DNA of 64,000 nt from positions 248,001-312,000 of the forward strand of contig CAWDDW010000003.1 in the NCBI GenBank assembly GCA_963801185.1, read 5' to 3'. The notes below the pieces were generated by a model. That model was not told where the DNA came from. It made no database searches and was given only the letters and a program-made list of their open reading frames with translations. Shown piece after piece: positions 52,172 to 62,039 of this stretch (positions are counted from its first letter, which is position 1; every line of letters starts with the position of its first letter). The stretch is from Palsa-601 sp963801185. GTDB lineage: Bacteria; Actinomycetota; Acidimicrobiia; Acidimicrobiales; Bog-793. The translations under genes were made by a program, and so were the position numbers.

Positions 52172-52328
52172 ACCACAGGCGGCAGTCGAACCGTCTTCTT
52201 CATCGATCGGCGTGCAGTGCGCCGCCGCCCAGCCGGTGCCCCAGCCCGTGCCTCACCCAAGCAGTGCCTGTTGAGCACCCTCGCCGAGAGGGCCGGGCAC
52301 AGCGGAGGCCAGCACTTACACTGCACCC

Positions 52329-54504
52329 ATGCTCGAGCGCTGGACCCGAGCAGTCATCCGCTGGCGAGTCGTTGTGATCGCGTGCTGGATCGCTCTGGTC
52401 ATCGTGGGCACGCTCTCGACAGTTCGACTGCCGGAGCTGCTCTCGACCTCGCTCGCGGTGCCGGGAACGAGCCGACAGCTCGCGAACACGATCCTCGACC
52501 GGCACTTCGGCGAGAACATCGAAGGGACCTTCACGGTGGTCTTCCGTGTCGAGAACCCGTCGGCCGCCCGGCTTCGCACCCTCGACCGCGACCTCGCCCG
52601 TGCCGCACGAGCAGTGCCCACAGGCCGTGCCTCGACTTTGCAGGAGGGACTCGGGATCGCCTACGGCACTGTGAGCTCGTCGCTCGACCTGCAGCAGGCC
52701 GCGTCCCACACCAACGCCCTGCGCCGCGCTCTCACTCACTCCGGGCTCCCCGGCGCCGAGGTCACGGGCGCACCGGCGCTCCAGCACGATGTCACCCCGA
52801 TCCTGGAGGCTGACCTGCGTAAGGGCGAGCTCATCGCAATCCTCACCGCGCTCGTGCTTCTCACCATCGTCCTCGGTCTCTCGGCAGCGGTGCTGATCCC
52901 GCTTGTCGTCGCCGCCTGCACGAGCACCGCAACTCTCGCGATCGTCTACCTCCTCGCTCACGAGTTCCTGATGGTGCTCTACATCCCGAACGTCGTCGAG
53001 CTAATCGGGCTCGGGCTGGCAGTCGACTACTCGCTCCTCATCGTGCACCGGTTCAGAGAGGAGCTGGCCGTCGCCGAACGCCCGGTTGAGGACGCGATCG
53101 CCCGCACGATGGCGACAGCCGGCCGCGCCGTGCTCCTCTCGGGCATCGCGGTGGCGATCGGGCTCTCGGCGCTGCTCATCATCCCGGTACCGTTTCTCCG
53201 CTCCCTCGGAGTCGCCGGCTTCCTCGTGCCGGTCGTCTCGATCGTTGCGGCTCTCACGCTGCAGCCGACGCTGCTGTCGCTGCTAGGGCGTCGCGGCATG
53301 AGCAGCGTCCGCCTGCTGTGGGTCGGAGAGAAGCGCGACATCGAGCACGGCCTTTGGTCGAGACTCGCGCGCTTTGTCATGCGGCGGCGCCTCGCAGTGA
53401 TCGTCGGCACGACCGCGGTGCTCTTCGCGGCAGTGGTGCCGGTGGCGTGGCTCGAAGCCCACACCGGCCTCGGACACGGCGATCCCGCAGTCGATCGACT
53501 CGGCTCGCGCCCTCAGGCTCCTCAGTGACCATGTCGGGCCGGGAGTGATCGGGCCGATCGAGGTGGTCCTCGACGCCCGGGCGCCAGGCAGGGCGCTCTC
53601 CCCGGCGATCTCTAGAGCAACTCTTCGGCTAGCCCATGAGCTCCTCGACAACCCCGAGGTCTTCGTCGTCGCGATCGGCAACCGGCCACCGTACGTCGAC
53701 TCGTCCCGCCAGTACCGCCGCACGGTCGTCCTCGGGCGGGATGACTTCGGCGCCGAGGCCACCCAGCAACTCGTGCGCGAGATCCGTGCCCGCCTGCTTC
53801 CCGACGCCCGTTTCCCGGCGGGGGTGCACCTCTATGTCGGCGGCGTGCCGGCCCAGGGTGTCGACTTTCTCGCTCTTGTGTACACGACTTTCCCCTGGGT
53901 CGTCCTCATAGTGCTCGTGCTCGCCTACCTCGTGCTGCTCCGCGCCTTCCGGTCGTTGCTCCTGCCTCTCATGGCCATGCTCCTCGACGGGATCTCCGTC
54001 GCTGCGACCTACGGGCTGCTCGTCGTGATCTTCCGCTTCGGAGTCGGCGCAGACGTGCTCGGCCTGTACCACGTCTCCCAGATCGAGGGATGGGTGCCGG
54101 TCTTTCTCTTCGCGATGCTCTTCGGCCTGTCGATGGACTACGAGGTCTTCTTCGTCACGCGCATGCGGGAGGCATGGGATGAAGGATCCGACAACACGAG
54201 CGCCATCACGAGCGGCCTCGCTCACACGGGCCGGGTCGTGAGCGCCGCCGCGCTGATCATGGTCGGGGCGCTCTCCGGGCTCGTCGCAGGCCGAGTGGCC
54301 GGCTTGCAGGAGCTCGGGACAGGGCTGGCGCTCGGGATCCTGCTCGACGCGACGGTCGTGCGCGGCCTGCTCATGCCGAGCCTGATGTCGGTGCTGGGGC
54401 GTTGGAACTGGTGGCTCCCGGCGCCGATCGCGCGGGCTGCACGCGTCGAGGCCTCGCCCCTCGCAAGAAGCGAGAGGCGAGGCCCTTTCGTGAGCTCTTC
54501 GTGA
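52329..54504 (+). CDS. MMPL-family (RND) membrane transporter with one-base frameshift
   Basis: From ATG 52329: N-terminal membrane segment VVVIACWIALVIVGTLSTVR, periplasmic loop, then the five-helix block with VVELIGLGLAVDYSLLIVHR, FREELA. The frame ends early after GLGHG. Removing one base near 53480 continues IPQSIDSARALRLLSDHVGP, then the second periplasmic domain and the second helix block LFGLSMDYEVFFVTRMREAW. Intact length is about 725 residues. Both GLxxDY proton-relay motifs are present. Actinobacterial MMPL proteins export lipids or siderophores; the cargo here is unknown. Confidence 0.88.
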
Positions 54505-54508
54505 GCGT

Positions 54509-56155
54509 TTACTTCACGACGGTGATCGCGAACCGGAACGCGGGCAGGCGATAGCCGAGCGCCAACGCCGGTTCGTCGTGTGCGTACGTGAGCACGGGCA
54601 CCATGCCGTACGGCGTCTCTGCGAACGACGGCGAGAGTGAGTACAGCATCGGGTAGAGGTCGATCAGGTGCGTACCGGGACCGCCTGTCGCGTTCAGGTG
54701 CAACAGCACGTCCCCGTTCGAGTTGAAGCCGCACGCGTAACCGACATAGCTGTTGTCGTAGTCGACGGCAACGGTGTTGTCGAGCTGCGTCCAGCCGACG
54801 CCCTTCAGGTGGATGGTGAATGACTGGCCTTCCTTCACGGTGATCGAGGACACACCCTGTCCGACGATGCTCTCCTCGACGTAGAAGGGCACCTGAGCCA
54901 CGATTTTGCCGTTCTGGACTAGCTGCACGACATGCCATCCACCGAGACCGTCAGGGACCGTGATCGTGGCCTGGAGCGATCCGCCGGACGGCGTCGCGCT
55001 GCCCAACGATTGCGACACAAAGGCCCAGCACACGCTGGCGCAGTTGACACGGTTCCCGACGACTGTCGACCAGACCAGCTTGACGGGAGCGCTCTTCGTC
55101 AGCCCGGATGCACTGAGCGCGACGCTCGTGTCCACCGGTCCCTTCGTCGTTGCGAGCGTGGCCTTCACACTGCTGTTGGCCAGGAGACCGCTCGTCGCCA
55201 ATGTCGTTCTGGCGGTGACTGTCGGAGCGACGTTCACTGGCCAGTCGATGGATGCCGCCGGTGGCCCGTCATCTTTCGTCACCGTGAAGCTGACTGTTGC
55301 GCCGTTGGTGTAGGGGATAGGCGACTGCGGCACGTTCAGGTACATGTAGCTGATGGCGTTCCCGATCTGGATGGTGTGTACGCCGACCGGCCCTGCGGCT
55401 CGGATCGTCACTTGTGCCACGCCACGCGTCCAGTTGGCCATCATCTCGCCCACGTAGTGGTTGTCCCACAGCAGGGAGGCGCCGCCCGTGTAGAGGGTCG
55501 CACCAAGGCCGCTGTAGGTGATCGTGATCGGTGTCCCGATCGGGCCGCTTCTTGGCGTTACCGTGACCGTGCGGAGCGTTATGAAGCCCCCATGAGCGTC
55601 CTCCACACCGTTTATGACGGCGTAGATGTCGTGCAAGCCTCCCCAGTCCTGGGGAACCTTGAGCGACACGCTGAAGGCGCCGCTCGCATTGGTGGTCGTA
55701 TTCGCGATCACGACGGCGAACAGCGTGTCGGCGCGGCCGAGGTAGTTGACCGTGTCCGGCGCAGTTTGAACCTGCCACGTGGCATTCGCGGTCGACCATG
55801 TGAGCTCGACCTTGGCGTTGGCCGGTAGGTGTGAGCCGGAGATCGTCATCGGAGCGCCGGCGAAGCCCGAATCAGGCGACACGTCGAGCACCCCCATGTT
55901 CGCGCTGGGGTTTGCGGGCTTGGCCACCGGGCCTGGGAGCGCGGAGACGCCCGGGATGGCCGGCGACTGCAACGTGGTGAAGCTTGTGTTTGCCGAGACG
56001 ACTTGCGGAGCTGCGGTCGTGCTCGGCGGAGTGGTGGGAGTCGTGCTCGAGCTGCCCTTGGTCGCAGTCGTGGCACATGAGCTCATGAGCAGCGCTCCTG
56101 CCAGCAACCCGACCAGCACCACCCCGAGTCTGTGTGTCTTCAAGTGCCTCAACAT
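54509..56155 (-). CDS. Secreted lipoprotein with IPT/Ig-like domains
   Basis: The protein has 548 residues from ATG 56155, preceded by AAGGGG at 6 bp. The lipobox is LLMSSCATT, followed by a Ser/Thr/Pro linker. Then come Ig-like domains: VLDVSPDSGFAGAPMTISGS, TVTPRSGPIGTPITITYSGL and later LTKSAPVKLVW. Cys residues near NCASVC may form a disulphide. Probably cell-surface; function unknown. First of three secreted-protein genes in a row. Confidence 0.78.
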   Translation of the reverse strand: MLRHLKTHRLGVVLVGLLAGALLMSSCATTATKGSSSTTPTTPPSTTAAPQVVSANTSFTTLQSPAIPGVSALPGPVAKPANPSANMGVLDVSPDSGFAGAPMTISGSHLPANAKVELTWSTANATWQVQTAPDTVNYLGRADTLFAVVIANTTTNASGAFSVSLKVPQDWGGLHDIYAVINGVEDAHGGFITLRTVTVTPRSGPIGTPITITYSGLGATLYTGGASLLWDNHYVGEMMANWTRGVAQVTIRAAGPVGVHTIQIGNAISYMYLNVPQSPIPYTNGATVSFTVTKDDGPPAASIDWPVNVAPTVTARTTLATSGLLANSSVKATLATTKGPVDTSVALSASGLTKSAPVKLVWSTVVGNRVNCASVCWAFVSQSLGSATPSGGSLQATITVPDGLGGWHVVQLVQNGKIVAQVPFYVEESIVGQGVSSITVKEGQSFTIHLKGVGWTQLDNTVAVDYDNSYVGYACGFNSNGDVLLHLNATGGPGTHLIDLYPMLYSLSPSFAETPYGMVPVLTYAHDEPALALGYRLPAFRFAITVVK

Positions 56156-56269
56156 TGGATTCCCCTTCTGATAGTCCGTTGATAGTCCGTCGACTGCGAT
56201 CCTTTGCTGCCCGTGCCCGCCGTACGTCTCGGTGACAACGGTGATGCGGTACTTCATTCCCTTTTGCCA

Positions 56270-56313
56270 AGATCGCCTGCCGGGTGGCCGAGCGGCCGTC
56301 CGACAGGCGATCT
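56270..56313. terminator. Strong hairpin between secreted-protein genes
   Basis: AGATCGCCTG ... CAGGCGATCT forms a 10-bp perfect stem with an inner GGCCGAGCGGCC helix. It sits just after the stop of the 56337 gene (minus). No T tract; it may be a terminator or an mRNA-stabilising structure. Confidence 0.55.
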
Positions 56314-56336
56314 CGCCTAAAGGAGTTCTGCTATCG

Positions 56337-56918
56337 CTAGGCCTTCACGACCTGGAGCTGGGACGGCTCCGGCATGCCCGCCTGCGAGAAAGTGCCAGTC
56401 TGCGCAGGAATGGCCGGCGACGTCTTCGTCTTCGGCACCGCCTTGGTGGTGACGGTGACCCTGAAGTTCACGACTCCGAGTGCGTACTTCTTGGCGATCG
56501 TCCAAGCGGCCGTGTAGTACGAGTCCACTCCGTGGGTGCCATACACCAGCGGAATCCTCGCCTCACCTGGGATCTTCACGAATGCGCTCGTAACGGTCTT
56601 AGGGGTGAGATCGGTCCCACCGGTCGGAGTGTGTATGCCGAACATGCGGAAGACGACAACTTGCCCCGGCTTGAATATGTTCGTCATGGCGCAACCGGCC
56701 GGAGGCGCTGGGCTTCCACCGCCTGTGATCGTGTCCACGTAGAAGAACAGCTTGTGCTGGCCCCACCCCTGGATCGGCGGGCCAAGAGTCGTCGTGGTCG
56801 TGGCAGCCGAGGAGTGACTACCCACACCTGCACTCGCCGTCACGATCCCGGTCGCGAGAGCGGCCGCACATGCGGACGCTGCAACCACAACCGTGACCTT
56901 CGTAATGAGTCTGTTCAT
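56337..56918 (-). CDS. Secreted protein of unknown function
   Basis: The protein has 193 residues, preceded by GGAGGAAT. The signal peptide is VTVVVAASACAAALATGIVT, then a Thr stretch. The body (WGQHKLFFYVDTITGGG, VVVFRMFGIHTPTGGTDLTP, PLVYGTHGVDSYYTAAWTIA) looks like one beta-sandwich domain, similar in style to the Ig-like repeats of the next gene. No family recognised. Confidence 0.7.
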   Translation of the reverse strand: MNRLITKVTVVVAASACAAALATGIVTASAGVGSHSSAATTTTTLGPPIQGWGQHKLFFYVDTITGGGSPAPPAGCAMTNIFKPGQVVVFRMFGIHTPTGGTDLTPKTVTSAFVKIPGEARIPLVYGTHGVDSYYTAAWTIAKKYALGVVNFRVTVTTKAVPKTKTSPAIPAQTGTFSQAGMPEPSQLQVVKA

Positions 56919-56957
56919 GCGATTCCTCCTCCGTTGTTCTTCTGTGAATTCATGGCC

Positions 56958-57704
56958 CTAGCCCTTGACCTTCAGCGTCCCGCTGAGAGTGACCGTGTAG
57001 GTACTGGTCGTATGCCCGCTCGTTGTGTCGAGCTTGAGGGTGCCGCTGAAATGGAGGTCGCCGGAAGCGTCGAGGGCCGCCCCAGTTCCTCCCGTTGCCA
57101 CAGCGACACCGGAGAACTTGACCGTTATGGGGGTGGATTCACCTTCGGCGCACCCTGAAGAGTTGGATCTGCTGACGGTGAACGTGATCTTGCCGGCACT
57201 GCCGGTGATGCTGCCGGTCCCGTTGAACGGGATGGGAGCAGGGCATGGCGAGGAACCTGCGGCGGTAGAGCCGCTGCCCGAGACCGTGCTGGACCCGACG
57301 AGCGTGCCGTTGCCCGTGCCTGTGACCGAGCCTGTCGCCGCGTAGTTGACGATTAGCAGCGAGGCACTGCCGGAGTAACTGCCCGAGAAGGAGACTGTCT
57401 TGAAGGCGGGCTGCGTTGTCGTGGTGGCCCCCGGTCGTGTGGTCGTGGTGGCCCCCGGTTGCGTCGTGCCGGTGGCGTTAGTTGTGGTGGTCGCCTTCGA
57501 ACCGGCCTTCGTCGTGGTTGTCACCTTCGAACCGGCCTTCGTCGTCGTGGTGACCTTCGACTTGCCCGCCTTTGTAGTGGTGGTGACCTTCGCCTTTGGC
57601 GATGAGGTGGTTGTCGTCGACTTAGAGGCAGTAGAACCGCATCCGGCCAATGTCAGAGCCAGAACGGCCACTCCGATCACGCCGAGCTTGCCCGTCCTGC
57701 TCAT
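56958..57704 (-). CDS. Lipoprotein with TTTTKAG-type repeats
   Basis: The protein has 248 residues from ATG 57704; an ATG at 57770 would give an over-long n-region. The lipobox is LALTLAGCGST. Residues about 30-100 are a low-complexity linker of near-direct repeats (VTTTTKAGKSK, VTTTTKAGSK, ATTTTNATGTTQPG). The C-terminal part is a small beta domain rich in Gly/Ser with one Cys pair. The linker may be O-glycosylated. Function unknown. Confidence 0.75.
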   Translation of the reverse strand: MSRTGKLGVIGVAVLALTLAGCGSTASKSTTTTSSPKAKVTTTTKAGKSKVTTTTKAGSKVTTTTKAGSKATTTTNATGTTQPGATTTTRPGATTTTQPAFKTVSFSGSYSGSASLLIVNYAATGSVTGTGNGTLVGSSTVSGSGSTAAGSSPCPAPIPFNGTGSITGSAGKITFTVSRSNSSGCAEGESTPITVKFSGVAVATGGTGAALDASGDLHFSGTLKLDTTSGHTTSTYTVTLSGTLKVKG

Positions 57705-57847
57705 CGCCTGTCCGAAGACCTTGTGACCAAGGCCTTCCGGACCATGCAGCTGGTTGTCTTCTGCCCTCATGTGGTGAGCTTCCGCCTACGGGCGGGTCAG
57801 CGGTAGGGTCCAATGACCTAACTAGGAGACATGCTCTCTCTAGATCT

Positions 57848-57864
57848 CATAGGCTCTTCCTATG
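57848..57864. promoter_or_regulatory. Inverted repeat with T-N11-A at the LysR start
   Basis: CATAGG-CTCTT-CCTATG overlaps the LysR ATG (57862). T57850-N11-A57862 fits a LysR box, so autoregulation at the start codon is possible. Confidence 0.5.
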
Positions 57865-58809
57865 GCAAGCGGCCGGCCCGACCCGTCGATCCACCAGCTC
57901 GAGTACTTCGTGGCAGTCGCCGAGGAGCAACAGTTCACCCGCGCGGCCGAGCGCCTTCACGTCGCGCAGCCGTCGATCAGCTCTCAGATTCGCCGGCTGG
58001 AGCAAGTGCTTGGAACGCCCTTGTTCCACCGTGGCCGGGGGCCCGTGGCGTTGACGGACGCAGGAAGGAGGCTCCTCCCGCTCGCCCGCCGCGTGCTGAG
58101 CGATCTCACAGAGGTCAAACATGGCATCACCGACGTCGAGGGTCTGCGCCGCGGCCACGTCGCAATCGGTGCAACGCCGAGCCTCAGTGCCACCTTGCTT
58201 CCCACCGTCCTCGCCCGTTTCCACCGACGCCACCCCGGTGTCTCTCTCGCCGTCACCGAACGGGCCTCCGAGCACCTGGTCGAAGGGCTCGAATCCGGGA
58301 TCTTGGACCTGGCGTTGGCCGTCATGTCCTCGCGCCTAGCCATGCTCGAGCAGGTAGTGCTGGCCGTGGAGGAGCTCGTCGTGGTGACCGCCGCCGACCA
58401 CGTGCTGGCAGGCCGTCGGCGTATCACGATCGCCGATCTGCGCGACGTACCGATGATCATGTTCACCGAGGGTTACGACGTGCGGTCTACGACACTCGCC
58501 GCCTTCGACAGAGCCGGCATTGCACCGTCCGTCGCGCTCGAGGGCGTTGAAATGAGCAGCGTGTTGTCCATGGTGGCGGCAGGGCTCGGTGCGGCCATCG
58601 TCCCGAGCATCGTGGCGACCGCCGACGTAGGCCTGAACGTGCTGCGGCTCGAGTCGCCGCGGCTCGAACGCGAGATCGAGTTGCTGAGACGCCGGGATCT
58701 CGCGCCGTCGCGTGCGGGGGCGGCGCTCTCGGCCGAGATCACCGACTTCTTGGCCAAGAGCGGTTGGCCCGGGAAGGTGCCATTCAACCTGAGGCTCGTC
58801 CAGAGCTGA
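57862..58809 (+). CDS. LysR-family transcriptional regulator
   Basis: The protein has 315 residues. HTH: SIHQLEYFVAVAEEQQFTRA, then AERLHVAQPSISSQIRRLEQ. Two-lobe effector domain with GHVAIGATPSLSATLLPTVL and GLGAAIVPSIVA. The effector is unknown. It converges on the MetE-like gene, and no divergent partner is obvious apart from the lipoprotein gene at 57704. Confidence 0.92.
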   Translation: MASGRPDPSIHQLEYFVAVAEEQQFTRAAERLHVAQPSISSQIRRLEQVLGTPLFHRGRGPVALTDAGRRLLPLARRVLSDLTEVKHGITDVEGLRRGHVAIGATPSLSATLLPTVLARFHRRHPGVSLAVTERASEHLVEGLESGILDLALAVMSSRLAMLEQVVLAVEELVVVTAADHVLAGRRRITIADLRDVPMIMFTEGYDVRSTTLAAFDRAGIAPSVALEGVEMSSVLSMVAAGLGAAIVPSIVATADVGLNVLRLESPRLEREIELLRRRDLAPSRAGAALSAEITDFLAKSGWPGKVPFNLRLVQS

Positions 58810-58851
58810 CCGGCCTGGACAGCGAACCGCCAGGACCGACGATCGCCTCTG

Positions 58852-59988
58852 TCAGTACAACCGTGAGCTGGCCAGGTCGGCGCCGGCTCGAAGGGCGCTG
58901 AGTTTCTCCCAGACGACCGAAGGCGCCACATCGCCGATGCCCGCTGTAGTGTCGAAACCACAGTCTGTTCCGGCGATCACCCGCCGTGGGTCACCCGCGG
59001 CTTCAGTGATCCGCATAAGCCGGTCGGCGACGACCTCGGGGTGCTCGACGTAGTTGCTCGTCGTGTCGATCACCCCGGCAACGAGGATCATCGGCTCGGG
59101 CAGAGGCCGGCGGGAGAAACAAGCGAACTCGTGCGCGTGACGCGCGTTCGCCATGGACACGACGAGGGCCCCGACGTTCGCTCGGTACAACGTGGGCAGG
59201 ATGTCGTCGAGCGCAACGTCATGGGTATGGGGCCCCTCGTAGTTGCCCCAGCAGACGTGCAGCCGGACACGGCCGGGGTCGATCCCCGAAAGGGCGCCGT
59301 TCAGGGCGTCGACGACTTGCTCGATCCACTCGACGAAGTCTGCGAGCGGCCTGTTGGCGAACAGCTGGTGGCGCTCGAGGGCGAGGTCCGGCGCGTCGAT
59401 CTGCAACAAGAGGCCGTGACCGACGATGCACCGGTACTCGACGGCCATGGCGGCTGCGACGGCCTGCAGGTACTCGGCCATGGAGGGGTAGTGGCGGTTC
59501 TCCATGATCGACGCCACGATTCCCGGCGATGCGGCGGTCATGAAGGTCTCGGCGAAGGGGCTGCCGGCTACGAGGGCGCACTCGGCCTCTGCCTCGGCCG
59601 TGTCCCGGTAGGCGACATCGGCGATGGCAGCCGGGGCGGCCATGAGATTCACCTCGCCGCGCCGGTTGCGCATGAGCTCTATGAAGTCTGGATGATCGAG
59701 CAGGTCGAGTTTCTGAGGTCGTCGGCCCTTGCCGCCGAATCCTGTCACGCGGTGCTGGACGTAGGTAACGAAGCTCTCGCGTGCCTGCTCGCCGTCATTG
59801 CCGACGTCGATCCCGGCGGCCACCTGCGCGGCTATCACCTGCGCCGTGGCCTCCTCGACGGCTCGTGCCAGATCGCCGGCGTCGACCGCTTCGCCCCGGC
59901 TACGCCGGCCGTGAAGTTCGGCGAGCCGGCGGGGCCGAGGGAGGCTCCCGGTGTGGGTCGTGAGGATCCTCTTCTCGCTCGTGAGCAC
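58852..59988 (-). CDS. MetE C-terminal-domain-like zinc enzyme
   Basis: The protein has 378 residues from GTG 59988. RILTTHTGSLPRPRRLAELH, DVGNDGEQARESFVTYVQHR, LLLQIDAPDLALERHQ, the zinc residues in LHVCWGNYEGPH and GTDCGFDTT near the end match the family of methionine synthase C-terminal halves and epoxyalkane:CoM transferases. With no MetE N-terminal domain it is not methionine synthase itself. It probably moves a thiol or methyl group; substrate unknown. Confidence 0.86.
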   Translation of the reverse strand: MLTSEKRILTTHTGSLPRPRRLAELHGRRSRGEAVDAGDLARAVEEATAQVIAAQVAAGIDVGNDGEQARESFVTYVQHRVTGFGGKGRRPQKLDLLDHPDFIELMRNRRGEVNLMAAPAAIADVAYRDTAEAEAECALVAGSPFAETFMTAASPGIVASIMENRHYPSMAEYLQAVAAAMAVEYRCIVGHGLLLQIDAPDLALERHQLFANRPLADFVEWIEQVVDALNGALSGIDPGRVRLHVCWGNYEGPHTHDVALDDILPTLYRANVGALVVSMANARHAHEFACFSRRPLPEPMILVAGVIDTTSNYVEHPEVVADRLMRITEAAGDPRRVIAGTDCGFDTTAGIGDVAPSVVWEKLSALRAGADLASSRLY

Positions 59989-60000
59989 GAAGACTCGGGC

Positions 60001-60318
60001 TCAGCGCAGAACGATGGGGCCGTACGTGCTGCAGAGCCCTGCCGCTTCGATGACCAGAAGAGACGCGATGATCAACCCGGCCACCACGGCCAGCCACTTG
60101 CGGCCGCGTCGTGGGCTCACCGGCGGCATGTACCACTGCGGGAGCGTGCTGGCGCCATCGGAGTACATCTCGAGAGGGATGGCGTCAGGGCTAAGCGGTG
60201 CGTCCGGGTCGGCGGAGAGCGCCAGAGCGGTCAGCTCGGCGTCCGTGATGGCCCAGCCGTCCGCTTCCTCGGCGCTCATGTCGACTGGCACGGAACAACC
60301 TCCCTCCAGAGCCTTCAT
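60001..60318 (-). CDS. Small membrane protein of unknown function
   Basis: The protein has 105 residues. One membrane segment near the C-terminus (WLAVVAGLIIASLLVIEAAG) follows PRRGRK, with an acidic N-terminal half. It starts 28 bp after the GH5 stop and ends 12 bp before the MetE-like start, so the three may be one transcript. Confidence 0.65.
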   Translation of the reverse strand: MKALEGGCSVPVDMSAEEADGWAITDAELTALALSADPDAPLSPDAIPLEMYSDGASTLPQWYMPPVSPRRGRKWLAVVAGLIIASLLVIEAAGLCSTYGPIVLR

Positions 60319-60346
60319 GTTAGGTCGCGAGACGCACCGGGAGTTC

Positions 60347-61901
60347 TCACGCGCAGTCCTCCAAAGCGGACAAGTCCGGAGCCGCGGTCGAACGGCCGTC
60401 TGCCGGCGAGATCTCGACGCTCACCGGGTGCACGACTGAGCCCGACTGCGCCAGAGTCACGACGCCGGCGTCTGCCGCCGACGTCACACGGGCCCCTCTC
60501 ACGGACACCACATAACCGTGGGGGAACTGGAATGGCGGCACGACGACGGCGGTGCAAGATCCGGCGCCGAAACGTTGGCCGCTGGGCGAGCGCGTCGCGT
60601 AACGCAGAGCGAAGTTGTGCGACGTCAGATCGAACGAGTACGACAGAGGCGTTCCCGAGACGAGCCTCGGGTAGGGCTCGGCGAGAATGGCCAGCTTCGC
60701 TCCGTCGACGTTGGCACCGCTGCCGGGAAGCCCCGGATTGGAGACGAGGCCCTCGATCGAGGGTGGGATCGTGCCGGTCGGGTCGTCGCACCCGCAGTAG
60801 GCCCACTCGATCCACGAGATCTGGTGTGAGTCGGCATCGGTCACCACCCGGCTGAGATCCGTCAGATCATCGGTCGCTCCGAACTCGCTCAGCAACAGGG
60901 CGCTGCCGCTCGACGAGGACCTCGCCAGCGCGTTGCTGATCACCAGTTGCTCCGAGCGGCTGCAAGCCGGCGTGTTCGTGGCGGCGCTGGACAGGCAGTA
61001 GTCGTGGAAGGACATGCCCAGGTCGGCGTCGGCAAAGCGAGGCAGCCGCGTCGGAGTGCCGAAGTCGAAGAAGACATTCGGCTCGTAGAAGATCAGGTGA
61101 CGGTGGTCGACCGAGCGGATGGCGGTGATCACCCGTGAGTAGAAGGCTCCCAGTTGTGCGTCTGTGGAGTGGGCAGGCCACGGTTCGTTGAACAGGTCAT
61201 AGCCGAGCACCCATCGGTTGCTCGCAAAGCGCTTGGCGACGTACCGCCATGCTGCGGCGTACCGCTGCTGGAGGCCCACGCCTCCCGGGCCGGGACGGTC
61301 AGCCCAGAAGTTGTCGTACGCGGCATCGAGGGCTGCGCTGTCGGTGTACCCGAGCGGGAAGACGTAGCGCTTTACCGGCAGTCCTCCCGTGTCGAGCGAC
61401 CAGGCCGGGAAGCCCTCCCCACCGAAACCGGTGCTCATCTGATCCTGATGGAAGTCGAGCAGCGAGTAGACGCCATCGTGCGCGAGCTCTGTGACGGTGC
61501 GCTCGATCGAGTCGACGTAGGCGCTCGAAGAACACGCCGGGTTCGGGCTCCACCGCCGAGTAGATGACCCCCAGCCTCACGACGTCGAGCCCGTCGGTCG
61601 AGAGCGTGCTCGCAGCCTCGGCGCCGAAACCGGCCGCCTGCGGCTCGTACGGCGGGCGCTTGAACACCATGTTCAAACCGTGGACGATCACGACCTGACC
61701 GTTGCTGTTCGTGAGCCAGCGCCCCGCGTGGCCGATCAGGATCGCCGGGGCCTGTCTCTTCGGGGTGACGTGAGAAGCCGTGGTCGACGCGCATCCGGCG
61801 AGCAGCGCTGCCACGATCACTCCTCTTGCGACGCCCACCGGCCACTTGACCGCGCCGTCGCTCGAGAGGCGGCGACTCCTCACCCGGGACACGTCAGCCA
61901 T
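60347..61901 (-). CDS. Endoglycoceramidase-like GH5 lipoprotein with one-base frameshift
   Basis: ATG 61901; lipobox VIVAALLAGCAST. First frame: GQVVIVHGLNMVFKRPPYEP, GLDVVRLGVIYSAVEPEPGV. It derails after EPGVF. Removing one base near 61529 continues SSAYVDSIERTVTELAHDGV, then YSLLDFHQDQMSTGFGGEGF, acid/base Glu in LGYDLFNEPWP, nucleophile Glu in LLLSEFGATDD, and a C-terminal beta domain. The FHQD...GGEGFP and NEPWP motifs are those of endoglycosylceramidases (GH5 subgroup), which release glycans from glycolipids. Membrane-anchored, outside the cell. Confidence 0.85.
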
Positions 61902-62039
61902 GCAGCACCGCCGCGGACTATGTCAGGTCTCGGTGCTCCCCGCTCAGCCTTGACAACCTGAGGGACCTTCGGCTCTGGCGTCTTCACATTCTGACTGCTA
62001 CCTTCTAAATAAGGCAACAGTCAAATAAAGGTGACTTTC

